Shown: positions 34,164 to 42,849 of the stretch, piece by piece
Numbering within the stretch: the first letter of the stretch is position 1
Layout of the letters: each line of letters starts with the position of its first letter
The notes under the pieces: generated by a model
The model's database searches: none
Seen by the model: the letters and a program-made list of their open reading frames with translations, nothing else
Told to the model about the DNA's origin: nothing
Position numbers and translations under genes: made by a program
Assembly (NCBI RefSeq): GCF_029213205.1
Contig: NZ_JARGNH010000009.1
Coordinates: 62,001 to 126,000 of the forward strand
Reading direction: 5' to 3'
Origin: Pseudooceanicola sp.
GTDB lineage: Bacteria > Pseudomonadota > Alphaproteobacteria > Rhodobacterales > Rhodobacteraceae
DNA: 64,000 nucleotides

Positions 34164-34511
34164 GGGGGTACTCCGTGAATTATTCGTTGGCATCAATCTG
34201 GCATCGCATTCCGGCGGAAACGTGGCTGCATTCAGGAGATACGGCGAAACCTTCGCGACGCGGATTGACCCTAGGTCAGCCCGGGGCACGGATTTGGGCA
34301 GGTGCGGGGGGCGGTGAAATTTGGTGAAAGCGCTTTGTAACAAAGGGTTTCAGCGGCCGGTCCGCGTGGCACCGACGCCCGTTCCGGCCTAATTTTCGGG
34401 GCAATGGCCACATTGACGCCCTGATGACCGGGCGTGGCCTTGGGGCGTGGCCCTGGTCAGGGGGCTGGCCCGGTTCGCGCCCATCAGCGGGGCGCAACCG
34501 GGCCGTCCGGC
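34164..34511. other. intergenic region without a gene
   Basis: 348 bp between pepN and the 444-residue protein gene, both minus strand. It holds the promoter side of the latter, a dyad CTTTGTAACAAAG at 34333-34345 (6-bp arms, one central base) that could be an operator, and the hairpin after pepN at 34468-34503. No open frame here looks coding. Confidence 0.5.
34468..34503 (-). terminator. long GC hairpin after pepN
   Basis: Arms GCCCGGTT(C)GCGCCC and GGGCGCAACCGGGC pair over 14 bp with one bulge and a 7-base loop, 9 bp beyond the pepN stop on the minus strand. There is no U-run, so termination may be Rho-assisted or the hairpin may protect the 3' end. Confidence 0.45.
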
Positions 34512-37073
34512 CTAACCGTTGCGGATCCGGGCGATCATTTCGGCACAATCCGGGCTCAGCCCGTCACGGGCCGCGATCCGGTCCAGTTCGGCTGCGATCA
34601 TCTGCTGGCGGTCAGCGTCATAGCGGCGCCAGCTCTGAAACGCGGTGCATATCCGCGCCGTGGTCTGCGGGTTCAGCGCATCCAGCGCGATCAGCCCATC
34701 GGCCATGATCCGATAGCCGTCACCGCTGGCATGATGAAACCCGGCCTGATTCAGCGCCAGGGCGCCATAGACGGCGCGGAACCGGTTGGGATTGCGCAGG
34801 GTGAAATCGGGATGCTCGGTCAGGCGCTGGACCGTTGCCGCCGTGTCTTCGGGCGCGGCATGACCGACCTGCAGCATGAACCATTTGTCCATCACCAGCC
34901 GGTCGGCGCGCCATTGCCGTTCAAACCCGGCCAGCGCCTCGGCTCCGGCCCCGGCAATCAGCAACGCTGACAGGGCGCTGAGTTGTTGGGTCATATTGTC
35001 AGCCGCCGCATATTGGGTGCGGGCGAGGGCGCCGCCATCGCGCCGCGACAGCAGCATCAGCGCGCTGTTGGCCAGCGACCTTGCCGCGACATGCGCCGCT
35101 TCGGGGCGGTAATCGCCGGGCACCTGATTGACCTCATAGGCGGCGCGCAATTGATCGCCCAGACGGTCGGCGATGGCATCAAGCAGCGCCTCGCGCGCCT
35201 GATAGATCGCCTGCGGATCGGGCACCCGCCCGGCATCGACCTGGGCCTGGGCCAGGTCATCCTCAGAGGGCAGGGCAAGAACCAGCGCGACAAAGGCCGG
35301 GTCAAGGCTGTCATCGGCCAGGGTGGCCGCCAGCGCGCCGAGATAGCTGTCGTCGGGCGTGGCGCCCTCGTTCAGCATCCTGAGCAGCCCGTCACGGGCC
35401 AGGGCGCGCCCGGCCTCCCATTTGCAGAACGGATCGGTGTCATGGGCCAGCAGAAAGGCGCGTTCGGCATTGTCGGTGTCGCGGTCCAGGATCACCGGCG
35501 CCGAAAACCCGCGCAGGATCGACGGGATCGGCCGGGCACCCAGCCCGTTGAACTCAAAGCTTTGCTCGGCTTCGGTCAGCTCCAGCACCGTGGTTTCCCG
35601 CACCTCGTCGCCATTGGGGCCGATCAGGCCGACGGCCACCGGGATCACCCGTGCCGGTTTGTCGGGCTGGCCCGGGGTCGGCGGCGTCGATTGCGACAGG
35701 GTCAGGGTAAAGGTGCCATCCGCCCAATCCTCGCGCACCTTCACCCGTGGGGTGCCGGCATCGGTATACCAGCGTTTGAACTGGCTGAGGTCGCGGCCGG
35801 TGGCATCCTCGAACACCTTCAGCCAATCCTCGATCGTGCAGGCCTGACCGTCGTGGCGGGTGAAGTAAAGGTCCAGCGCCTTGGCGTAATTCGCGTCCCC
35901 GACCAGCCGTTTCAGCATGCCGATCACCTCGGCGCCCTTTTCATAGACCGTGGCGGTATAGAAATTGTTGATCTCGACGAAATGATCCGGGCGCGGCGGA
36001 TGCGCCAGCGGGCCGTTGTCTTCGCGGAACTGGCGGCCGCGCAGGTCGATCACATCGCTGATTCGCTTCACCGGTTCGGATCGCATATCGGCGGTGAACT
36101 GGCTGTCGCGGAACACCGTCAGCCCCTCTTTCAGGCAGAGCTGGAACCAGTCGCGGCAGGTGATCCGGTTGCCGGTCCAGTTGTGGAAATACTCATGCGC
36201 GATGATCGCTTCGATCCGTTCGAAATTGGCGTCCGTCGAGGTTTCCGGCGAGGCGAGCACGGCGGAGGAGTTGAACACGTTCAGCCCCTTGTTCTCCATC
36301 GCGCCCATGTTGAAATCGTCAACCGCGACGATGTTGAAGATGTCGAGGTCGTATTCGCGGCCATAGACATCCTCATCCCATTTTATCGCCTTTTTCAGGC
36401 TCTCCATCGCAAAGGCGCATTTGCCCTCGTCACCCGGGCGCACCCAGACATTGAGCTCGATCTTGCGCCCGGACATGGTCTTGAACTGGCCCGGATGGTT
36501 CAGCAGATCACCGGCCACCAGCGCGAACAGATAGGCCGGTTTCGGCCAGGGATCGTGCCATTCGGCAAAACCGGCGCCACTGGCCTGCGGGTTGCCGTTC
36601 GACAGCAACACCGGCAGGTCGCTTTCGATCCGCACGCTGAAGGTCGCCATGACATCCGGGCGGTCCGGGTAATAGGTGATCTTGCGAAATCCCTGCGCCT
36701 CGCATTGGGTGCAATACATGCCGTTGGACATGTAAAGCCCTTCCAGCGCGGTGTTGCGTGCCGGGGCAATTTCGACCTCGGCTTGCCAGTCAAACGGCGC
36801 GTCCGGGACCGCGCAGCGCAGACCCTCTGGCGTGACCTCGGGGCTGATCGGCTGTCCGTCGATACTGGCCGCGATCAGCGTCAAATCCTCACCATGCAGA
36901 AAGAAATCGCGGTCGCTGGTCGCCGGGTTGGGGCGGAATTGGATGCGGCTTTTCACCCGTGTCGCCTCGGGCGACAGAACAAAGGTCAGCTCGACCTTGT
37001 CCACCAGATAGGCGGGCGGGGTGTAATCGCTCAGGTGAATGGTTACGCCGCCTGTTTCGCCTTTGTTGCTCAT
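34512..37073 (-). CDS. pepN: aminopeptidase N
   Basis: An 853-residue M1 metallopeptidase of the bacterial PepN type (E. coli 870). GAMENKGLN, the exopeptidase motif, and HEYFHNWTGNRITCRDW with the zinc ligands and general base lie at about residues 255-300. The C-terminal helical domain is present. It removes N-terminal residues from peptides in the cytoplasm. The start at 37073 (MSNKGETGG) is preferred because GGAGG lies 5 bases upstream; an in-frame ATG nine codons earlier (37100) is possible. The gene upstream overlaps its 5' end if its frame is taken literally. Confidence 0.95.
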   Translation of the reverse strand: MSNKGETGGVTIHLSDYTPPAYLVDKVELTFVLSPEATRVKSRIQFRPNPATSDRDFFLHGEDLTLIAASIDGQPISPEVTPEGLRCAVPDAPFDWQAEVEIAPARNTALEGLYMSNGMYCTQCEAQGFRKITYYPDRPDVMATFSVRIESDLPVLLSNGNPQASGAGFAEWHDPWPKPAYLFALVAGDLLNHPGQFKTMSGRKIELNVWVRPGDEGKCAFAMESLKKAIKWDEDVYGREYDLDIFNIVAVDDFNMGAMENKGLNVFNSSAVLASPETSTDANFERIEAIIAHEYFHNWTGNRITCRDWFQLCLKEGLTVFRDSQFTADMRSEPVKRISDVIDLRGRQFREDNGPLAHPPRPDHFVEINNFYTATVYEKGAEVIGMLKRLVGDANYAKALDLYFTRHDGQACTIEDWLKVFEDATGRDLSQFKRWYTDAGTPRVKVREDWADGTFTLTLSQSTPPTPGQPDKPARVIPVAVGLIGPNGDEVRETTVLELTEAEQSFEFNGLGARPIPSILRGFSAPVILDRDTDNAERAFLLAHDTDPFCKWEAGRALARDGLLRMLNEGATPDDSYLGALAATLADDSLDPAFVALVLALPSEDDLAQAQVDAGRVPDPQAIYQAREALLDAIADRLGDQLRAAYEVNQVPGDYRPEAAHVAARSLANSALMLLSRRDGGALARTQYAAADNMTQQLSALSALLIAGAGAEALAGFERQWRADRLVMDKWFMLQVGHAAPEDTAATVQRLTEHPDFTLRNPNRFRAVYGALALNQAGFHHASGDGYRIMADGLIALDALNPQTTARICTAFQSWRRYDADRQQMIAAELDRIAARDGLSPDCAEMIARIRNG

Positions 37074-37428
37074 TGCCGCCTCCGTTTTGGGTTTGGCCAT
37101 TGCTGCGGCAGGGGCGGCGGAATTGCAAGGGTGGCCGGGGCGATGTGCGTCGCCCCGATGGTGTCAGCCGACTTGCCGCTTGCGTGCCGCCGCGTCGAAC
37201 GCTGGCCGGCGTTTCATAACCCGTTTCCAGCGCGCCAGATGCCATGATATTGCGACGGGGCATATCGCCAAGGGTCGTCTTCACGGTGACCCGCTTGCCC
37301 TGGCTTTCGGCACCAAAGGTGACGAAAACATCGCTGTGGTGGCGCAGGTCGTCAAAGCGGCTCAGCCAATAGGCCAGATGCTTTTCTGGCTCCGTCTCAG
37401 CGAATTCATGCCGGTTCGGAACGTCCAT
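36889..37428 (-). CDS. hypothetical protein, 3' end doubtful
   Basis: The first 75 residues (MDVPNRHEFAETEPEKHLAY, then WLSRFDDLRHHSDVFVTFG and VTVKTTLGDMPRRNIM) look like a real conserved protein with good codon use. No family is recognised. Beyond residue about 78 codon use weakens and the frame runs 185 bp into pepN on the same strand, which is unusual. Another frame from 37220 downward reads MKRRPAFDAAARKRQVG plus stop with better codon use, so a frameshift near 37220 may have replaced the true end. Confidence 0.45.
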   Translation of the reverse strand: MDVPNRHEFAETEPEKHLAYWLSRFDDLRHHSDVFVTFGAESQGKRVTVKTTLGDMPRRNIMASGALETGYETPASVRRGGTQAASRLTPSGRRTSPRPPLQFRRPCRSNGQTQNGGGNEQQRRNRRRNHSPERLHPARLSGGQGRADLCSVARGDTGEKPHPIPPQPGDQRPRFLSAW

Positions 37429-37618
37429 GCCGTCGCCCTGCATGGTAAAGCGCCAGCGCCCGCCGGGCTGCTCTATGTCTCGCCATTTGCCTCACCAAAT
37501 GGGGCGCAGCCTGGCCGTCAACAGAAACCTGGGCAAATGCCGAACTGTCGCCGTCTTGTGGCGGCAGTGACAGGGCGTTAGCCTGCACCTTGCAACCAGC
37601 AGCGGACAGGGGAACAAC

Positions 37619-39778
37619 ATGGCAGACAGGATCAAGGCCCACGGGCTTGAGGTTGCGGACAGCCTTTACCGGTTTGTCACCGATCAGGCTTTGCCCGGCA
37701 CCGGCATCAGCGCCGACAACTTCTGGTCCGGCTTTGCCGATCTGATCGCCGACCTGACACCGAGGAACGCGGCGCTTCTGGAAACCCGCGAGGTGATGCA
37801 GCAAAAGATCGACGCTTGGCATCTGGCCCGGCGCGGCCAGCCGCATGACCCGGGCGCCTATCGCGCGCTGCTGGAAGAGATTGGTTATCTGGTGCCCGAA
37901 GGCCCGGATTTCGAGATCGAGACCAGCGGCATCGACCCGGAAATCGCCCATATCGCCGGGCCGCAGCTGGTGGTGCCGGTGACCAATGCGCGCTACGCGC
38001 TGAACGCCGCCAATGCCCGCTGGGGATCGCTTTATGATGCGCTCTATGGCACCGATGCCCTTGGCGACTTGCCACAGGGCGGCGGCTATGACCCGGCGCG
38101 CGGGCTGCGGGTGATCGCCTGGGCCAAGGCGCATCTGGATGCGGTGGCACCACTCACCGGTGCCAGCTGGGCTGCGGTCACCGGGATCAGCGTCAATGAC
38201 GAACGCCTGGCGTTGAGCTCCGAGGCCGGGCCGGTCGGGTTGCAGGATGCGGCGCAATTTGTCGGCTGGGCCGCCGATGACCAGGCGCCGCTGCGGGTGC
38301 TGCTGCGCAAACACGGGCTGCTGATCGAGATCGTGGTGGATTACGACACCCCGGTCGGCCAGCAGGACCTGGCGGGGATTTCCGATGTCCGGCTGGAAAG
38401 TGCGGTCTCGGCGATCATGGATTGCGAGGACAGTGTCGCGGCGGTCGATGCCGAGGAAAAAGTCGGGGCCTATGCCAATTGGCTGGGGCTGATGAAGGGT
38501 GATCTGAGCGAACAGATGGACAAGGGCGGCCGCGCCTTTACCCGCCGCCTGACCCCGGATCGCGACTATACCGCGCCGGATGGTCATAATTTTTCGGTCA
38601 AGGGTCGCGCCCTGATGCTGGTGCGCAATGTCGGCCATCTGATGACCAACCCGGCGATCCTGGACGCCCATGGCGATGAGGTGTTCGAAGGGCTGATGGA
38701 CGCGGTTGTGACCACGCTCTGCGCCCTGCACGACCTGGCCAAATCCGGCGGTGATCGCAATTCCATCGAAGGCTCGGTCTATGTGGTGAAGCCCAAGATG
38801 CACGGGCCGGCAGAGGTCGCCTTTGCCGACGAGATCTTTACCCGGGTCGAGGACCTGCTGGGCCTGCCGCGCTATACGGTAAAGCTGGGGATCATGGATG
38901 AGGAACGGCGCACCTCGATCAACCTCAAGGAATGCATCCGCGCCGCGAAACACCGGGTGGCCTTTATCAACACCGGCTTCCTCGACCGCACCGGGGATGA
39001 GATCCACACCAGTATGGAGGCCGGGCCATTCCTGCCCAAGGGCGAAATGAAGAACACCGCCTGGATCGCCGCCTATGAGGATCGCAATGTCGATATCGGC
39101 CTGGCCTGCGGGTTGAAGGGCCGGGCGCAGATCGGCAAGGGGATGTGGGCGATGCCCGACCGGATGGCCGAGATGCTGGAGGCCAAGATCGGCCACCCCG
39201 AGGCCGGAGCGAGCTGCGCCTGGGTGCCTTCGCCAACCGCCGCGACCCTGCATGCGACGCATTATCACAAGGTCGATGTCGCCACCCGGCAGAGCCAGAT
39301 TGCCGCTGGCGGCGCGCGTGGCCGGCTTGAGGATCTGCTGCGCATCCCGGTGCTGGACGGGCGCAACCTGAGCAGCGACGAGGTGGCGCGCGAGGTTGCC
39401 AACAACGCCCAGGGCATCCTGGGCTACGTGGTGCGCTGGGTCGATCAGGGGGTCGGCTGTTCCAAGGTGCCTGACATCCATGACGTCGGGCTGATGGAGG
39501 ATCGCGCGACCTGCCGGATCTCCTCGCAGGCTTTGGCCAATTGGTTGCATCACGGGGTGGTGGACGAGGTTGAAGTGATGACGGCGCTGCGCAAGATGGC
39601 GGCGGTGGTCGACCGCCAGAACGCCGATGACCCGGCCTACCAGCGGATGGCGCCGGATTTCACCGGCTTTGCCTTTCAGGCGGCCTGTGATCTGGTGTTC
39701 CAGGGCCGGGTGCAACCCTCGGGCTATACCGAGCCGGTGCTGCACCGGCGGCGGCTGGAGATGAAGGCGGCGGGCTGA
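37619..39778 (+). CDS. glcB: malate synthase G
   Basis: A 719-residue malate synthase of the G type (E. coli GlcB 723), condensing glyoxylate and acetyl-CoA to malate in glyoxylate use. Family blocks include [39 protein letters not shown], the active-site region [20 protein letters not shown] and [13 protein letters not shown]. The ATG follows a GGGGAACAAC site. It is followed by a glcG homologue after a spacer with an intergenic repeat, which mirrors the E. coli glc operon order. Confidence 0.97.
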   Translation: MADRIKAHGLEVADSLYRFVTDQALPGTGISADNFWSGFADLIADLTPRNAALLETREVMQQKIDAWHLARRGQPHDPGAYRALLEEIGYLVPEGPDFEIETSGIDPEIAHIAGPQLVVPVTNARYALNAANARWGSLYDALYGTDALGDLPQGGGYDPARGLRVIAWAKAHLDAVAPLTGASWAAVTGISVNDERLALSSEAGPVGLQDAAQFVGWAADDQAPLRVLLRKHGLLIEIVVDYDTPVGQQDLAGISDVRLESAVSAIMDCEDSVAAVDAEEKVGAYANWLGLMKGDLSEQMDKGGRAFTRRLTPDRDYTAPDGHNFSVKGRALMLVRNVGHLMTNPAILDAHGDEVFEGLMDAVVTTLCALHDLAKSGGDRNSIEGSVYVVKPKMHGPAEVAFADEIFTRVEDLLGLPRYTVKLGIMDEERRTSINLKECIRAAKHRVAFINTGFLDRTGDEIHTSMEAGPFLPKGEMKNTAWIAAYEDRNVDIGLACGLKGRAQIGKGMWAMPDRMAEMLEAKIGHPEAGASCAWVPSPTAATLHATHYHKVDVATRQSQIAAGGARGRLEDLLRIPVLDGRNLSSDEVAREVANNAQGILGYVVRWVDQGVGCSKVPDIHDVGLMEDRATCRISSQALANWLHHGVVDEVEVMTALRKMAAVVDRQNADDPAYQRMAPDFTGFAFQAACDLVFQGRVQPSGYTEPVLHRRRLEMKAAG

Positions 39779-39800
39779 GGCGCAATTGATGCGGGAAGCG

Positions 39801-39867
39801 GGGGGCTGTCTGCCCCCCACGCCCTGCGGGCGCCCCCCCGAGGATATTTTGAACCAGAGGAAGCGGG
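39801..39867 (+). repeat. REP-like intergenic repeat, copy D
   Basis: Plus-strand copy between glcB and glcG: a GGGGGC/GCCCCC self-complementary part, then CCCCCCCGAGGATATTTT and GAACCAGAGGAAGCGGG. Its tail matches copies B, C and F. Confidence 0.65.
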
Positions 39868-39874
39868 AAAAGAC

Positions 39875-40312
39875 ATGGCCGAGATCAGTTTGAGACGGGC
39901 GCGGACGATCATCCGCAAGGCGCTGGAGGCCGGACAGGCGCAGCAGATGCGGCCGCTGTCGGTGGTTGTGCTGGATGCCGGGGGTCATGTGAAGGCTTTT
40001 GAGCGCCAAGATGGCGCCTCGCCCGGGCGGTTCGGGATTGCGCATGGCAAGGCTTATGGCGCGGTGATGCTGCATATGAGCGGCACCGCGCTGGCCGAGC
40101 GGGTGGCCGCAGGGCCGGGCGGCGCCGCTTTTGTCGCCGCCGCCAACGGGGTGTTCGGCGGCGCGGTGGTGCCGGTGCCGGGTGGGGTGCTGGTGCGCGA
40201 CGGCAAGGGCCATGTGATCGGCGCGGTCGGGGTCAGTGGCGATCTGTCGGAACGCGATGCCGCCGCCGCGGTGGCCGGGATCGAGGCCTCGGGGCTGAGC
40301 GCGGAAGCCTGA
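39875..40312 (+). CDS. glcG: GlcG/HbpS-like (DUF336) protein
   Basis: A 145-residue protein of the GlcG/HbpS family. SVVVLDAGGHVKAFERQDGA, an AHGKAYGA segment and the glycine-rich GGVLVRDGKGHVIGAVGVSG are the hallmarks. HbpS binds haem; GlcG itself has no proven reaction but is encoded in glycolate/glyoxylate operons, as here beside malate synthase G. An AGGAAGCGGG stretch contributed by the upstream repeat may serve as its ribosome site. Confidence 0.88.
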   Translation: MAEISLRRARTIIRKALEAGQAQQMRPLSVVVLDAGGHVKAFERQDGASPGRFGIAHGKAYGAVMLHMSGTALAERVAAGPGGAAFVAAANGVFGGAVVPVPGGVLVRDGKGHVIGAVGVSGDLSERDAAAAVAGIEASGLSAEA

Positions 40313-40449
40313 GCCGGGGCACGAATGTCACAAGCCTGCCCAAACGGCGGTCAAAGGCCGCTGATCTGCGCATATGCACAGGTTTAACTGTTTATTCGCG
40401 GCAACTTGCGGCATAGGATCGGTGCCAAATTCCAGATTTCAGGTGGCTC

Positions 40450-41229
40450 ATGTCCCGCGCGCGCGTCGGTATCATTACCAATTATAACGTCATTAATGAT
40501 CAATACCGCACCCATTCCGGCGGGCTGATGAACACCCAGGCGGTGGCCGAGGTCTGCGATTGCATGCCGCTGCTGATCCCCGCCGATCCCCGGTTCGTGT
40601 CGGTCGAGGAACTGCTGGCAGAGTTTGACGGTTTCGTGCTGACCGGCGGGCGCCCGAATGTGCATCCCGAGGAATATGGCGAGGAAGCGACCGAGGCGCA
40701 TGGCACCTTTGATCGCAACCGTGACGCCATCACCCTGCCTTTGGTGCGCGCCTGTGTGGAGCGTGGCCAGCCGTTCCTGGGAATCTGCCGGGGGTTTCAG
40801 GAGGTTGCGGTGGCGATGGGATCGACCCTGCATCCGGAAATTCGCGACCTGCCGGGGCGGTTGAACCACCGGATGCCCCCCGACGGCACCATCGAGGAAA
40901 AATTTGCCCTGCGCCACAAGGTGACCTTTACCGAGGGCGGGGTGTTTCATCAGCTGATGGGCGCGCCTGCGGTGATGACCAACACGCTGCACGGGCAGGG
41001 GGTGGCAACCCCCGGTGCCCGCTTCCATGTCGACGGCACCGCGCCGGACGGCACCCCCGAGGCCGCCTATGTCGACGGTGCGTCGGGCTTTACCCTGGCG
41101 GTGCAATGGCACCCGGAATACAATGCGTCCAATGATCCGGTATCGCGGCCGCTGTTCACCGCCTTTGGCGATGCGGCGCGCGACTGGGCGGCGGGCCGGG
41201 CCGGGTGCCCGGTGTTGAAAAGCGCCTAG
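40450..41229 (+). CDS. gamma-glutamyl-gamma-aminobutyrate hydrolase-like (peptidase C26)
   Basis: A 259-residue class-I glutamine-amidotransferase-like hydrolase. The nucleophile is C113 in FLGICRGFQE and the His/Glu pair is H221/E223 in QWHPEY. FDGFVLTGGRPNVHPEEY is the oxyanion-side region typical of PuuD-type enzymes, which hydrolyse gamma-glutamyl-GABA in putrescine breakdown. Other putrescine genes are not adjacent, so the substrate may be another gamma-glutamyl amide. It starts 137 bp after glcG and probably has its own promoter. Confidence 0.88.
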   Translation: MSRARVGIITNYNVINDQYRTHSGGLMNTQAVAEVCDCMPLLIPADPRFVSVEELLAEFDGFVLTGGRPNVHPEEYGEEATEAHGTFDRNRDAITLPLVRACVERGQPFLGICRGFQEVAVAMGSTLHPEIRDLPGRLNHRMPPDGTIEEKFALRHKVTFTEGGVFHQLMGAPAVMTNTLHGQGVATPGARFHVDGTAPDGTPEAAYVDGASGFTLAVQWHPEYNASNDPVSRPLFTAFGDAARDWAAGRAGCPVLKSA

Positions 41230-41336
41230 GCCACCGGGATTTCGGCCTGGATTTCTGGGGTATTGCCATCCGGGTCGGGCAAGAACGGCGTCCGGCGCGG
41301 CACGCTCGACACCGGCGGCGGCGCATCCGGCCGCAT
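41226..41336 (-). pseudogene. VOC/glyoxalase-family C-terminal fragment
   Basis: A 36-codon minus-strand frame ending TPFLPDPDGNTPEIQAEIPV + A with a stop; (F)xxDPDGNxxEI/L is the C-terminal signature of vicinal-oxygen-chelate proteins, which normally have 120-150 residues. No related sequence is visible upstream, so this is a relic. Its stop overlaps the stop of the convergent C26 hydrolase gene. Confidence 0.5.
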
Positions 41337-41405
41337 CGCGGGCGAAAATGACGGTGCAATCAATCGCCCGGATGGATTTCAGAGCCTGCGCTGGTGGGCC
41401 ATGGT

Positions 41406-42158
41406 TCAGAGCGGTCCGCCCGCGATTTCGACCTCGGAGCCATTGACGCTTTCACAGAGTGGGTTGCACAGCCAGAGCGCGGCGGCGGCGACCTCTTCGG
41501 GTTTGATCAGCCGCTTGTGGCGGTTGATGTTCACCATCACATCGCGGGCCTCGTCGGCACTGACCCCGGTGCGGTCCTTGATCGAGTCAGTGTTGCGGGT
41601 GACGATCGGGGTGTCGACATAGCCCGGGCAGATCGAATTGAACGTATAGGGCCCGCCGATGAAATCCTCGGCAAAGGAGCGCACCATCCCGATCACCCCG
41701 TGTTTGGAGGCTGAATACGCACCCGCACCGCCGGCACCGCGCAGCCCGGTAATCGAGGAAATCACGATCACCCGGCCCCAATCGGTGCCGAGCATCGAGT
41801 GCAGGCTTTCGCGCACCGTATAGAAACTGCCATCCAGATTGGTGGCCATGATCTTGCGCCAGAACTCGCCGCTGGTCTTGTGCAGCTTGCGGCCTTCGGC
41901 AATTCCGGCATTGGCGACGCAGATCTGGATCGGGCCACGGGCGGCGACGGCGGCGGCGGTGACATCGCGCACCTGCGCTTCGTCGGTGATATCCATCACC
42001 AGCGGGTGCATGCCGGGGTCGGCGACCTCTTTCAGCACCTCGATCCGGCGGCCGGTGATTGTCACCTCGGCGCCCTCGGAGACCAGAGCGCGGGCGATGG
42101 CGAGGCCGATTCCGGTGCCGCCGCCGGTGACGATGGCGTGTTTGCCCTTGAGATACAT
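41406..42158 (-). CDS. SDR-family oxidoreductase
   Basis: A 250-residue classical short-chain dehydrogenase/reductase. The cofactor motif TGGGTGIG is at residues 11-18, NAG at 83-85, the catalytic Ser at 134/135 and Y148-x3-K152 in YSASK. GRR at residues 36-38 after the second strand favours NADP over NAD. The C-terminal NGSEVEIAGGPL is family typical. The upstream sequence has an AGGAGGA ribosome site. Likely substrates are 3-hydroxyacyl or sugar alcohols; not decidable. Confidence 0.92.
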   Translation of the reverse strand: MYLKGKHAIVTGGGTGIGLAIARALVSEGAEVTITGRRIEVLKEVADPGMHPLVMDITDEAQVRDVTAAAVAARGPIQICVANAGIAEGRKLHKTSGEFWRKIMATNLDGSFYTVRESLHSMLGTDWGRVIVISSITGLRGAGGAGAYSASKHGVIGMVRSFAEDFIGGPYTFNSICPGYVDTPIVTRNTDSIKDRTGVSADEARDVMVNINRHKRLIKPEEVAAAALWLCNPLCESVNGSEVEIAGGPL

Positions 42159-42270
42159 GCAGTTCCTCCTGTTTCTGGCGTCAACTTACCCACCGGCACC
42201 GGGGTGACAAGCCCGCCCGATTGCGAAAGCTTCTATGGCGGTGGCTCCGAGGGCGGGCTAAAGTGGCGCC

Positions 42271-42723
42271 ATGCGCAAGTGGATCGACATCCCCCCTGTC
42301 TGGCTGGCCGCGTTTCTGGCCCTGGCCTGGGCGCAGGCTGCCTTTGTGCCGATGGGTCTCAGCTTTGGCACCACCGGTGCGCGCTTCCTCGGTGGGCTGG
42401 CGGTCGGCGGCGGGCTGGTGCTGATGGCGCTGGCGGCCTATGAGATGCGGCGTCGGCGCACCACCCTCATACCACATGCCGAGGCCAGCGCGCTGGTCAC
42501 CTCAGGCATTTTTTCCCGCTCACGCAATCCGATTTACCTTGGTGATGCGCTGATTCTGACCGGTATGATCCTCTATTGGGGCGCGGTTCTGGCGCTGGTG
42601 CTGATCCCGATCTTTGTCTGGCTGATCGAACGTCGGTTCATCCTGCCCGAAGAGGATCGTCTGCGGCGGAAGTTCCGGGCCGATTTCGCCCGCTATTGCC
42701 AGAAGGTGCGCAGATGGGTTTGA
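42271..42723 (+). CDS. membrane methyltransferase (PEMT/isoprenylcysteine type)
   Basis: A 150-residue inner-membrane protein with four hydrophobic segments. Between segments 3 and 4 the signature LVTSGIFSRSRNPIYLGDAL, followed near the end by EEDRLRRKFRADFARYCQKV, is that of the phospholipid/isoprenylcysteine methyltransferase superfamily, with S-adenosylmethionine bound between RNP and the EE pair. The acceptor is unknown. It is followed by pntA on the same strand but with a 126-bp spacer containing two palindromes. Confidence 0.87.
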   Translation: MRKWIDIPPVWLAAFLALAWAQAAFVPMGLSFGTTGARFLGGLAVGGGLVLMALAAYEMRRRRTTLIPHAEASALVTSGIFSRSRNPIYLGDALILTGMILYWGAVLALVLIPIFVWLIERRFILPEEDRLRRKFRADFARYCQKVRRWV

Positions 42724-42727
42724 CACT

Positions 42728-42780
42728 TTGCGCAAGAACGGGCATCTCATCTGACGAAACCGCGTAACAATATTGCGCAA
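42728..42780. promoter_or_regulatory. two TTGCGCAA palindromes upstream of pntA
   Basis: Perfect 8-bp palindromes at 42728-42735 and 42773-42780; the second extends to ATTGCGCAAT. Their centres are 45 bp apart. They flank the probable promoter region of pntAB and could bind one dimeric regulator at two sites. Confidence 0.35.
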
Positions 42781-42849
42781 TGAATTTGCGGGCTGCTTCG
42801 GGGTAATCCGGCGCGGCCCTGACCTTTGTTCAGTAGGGGGATCTAGGAC

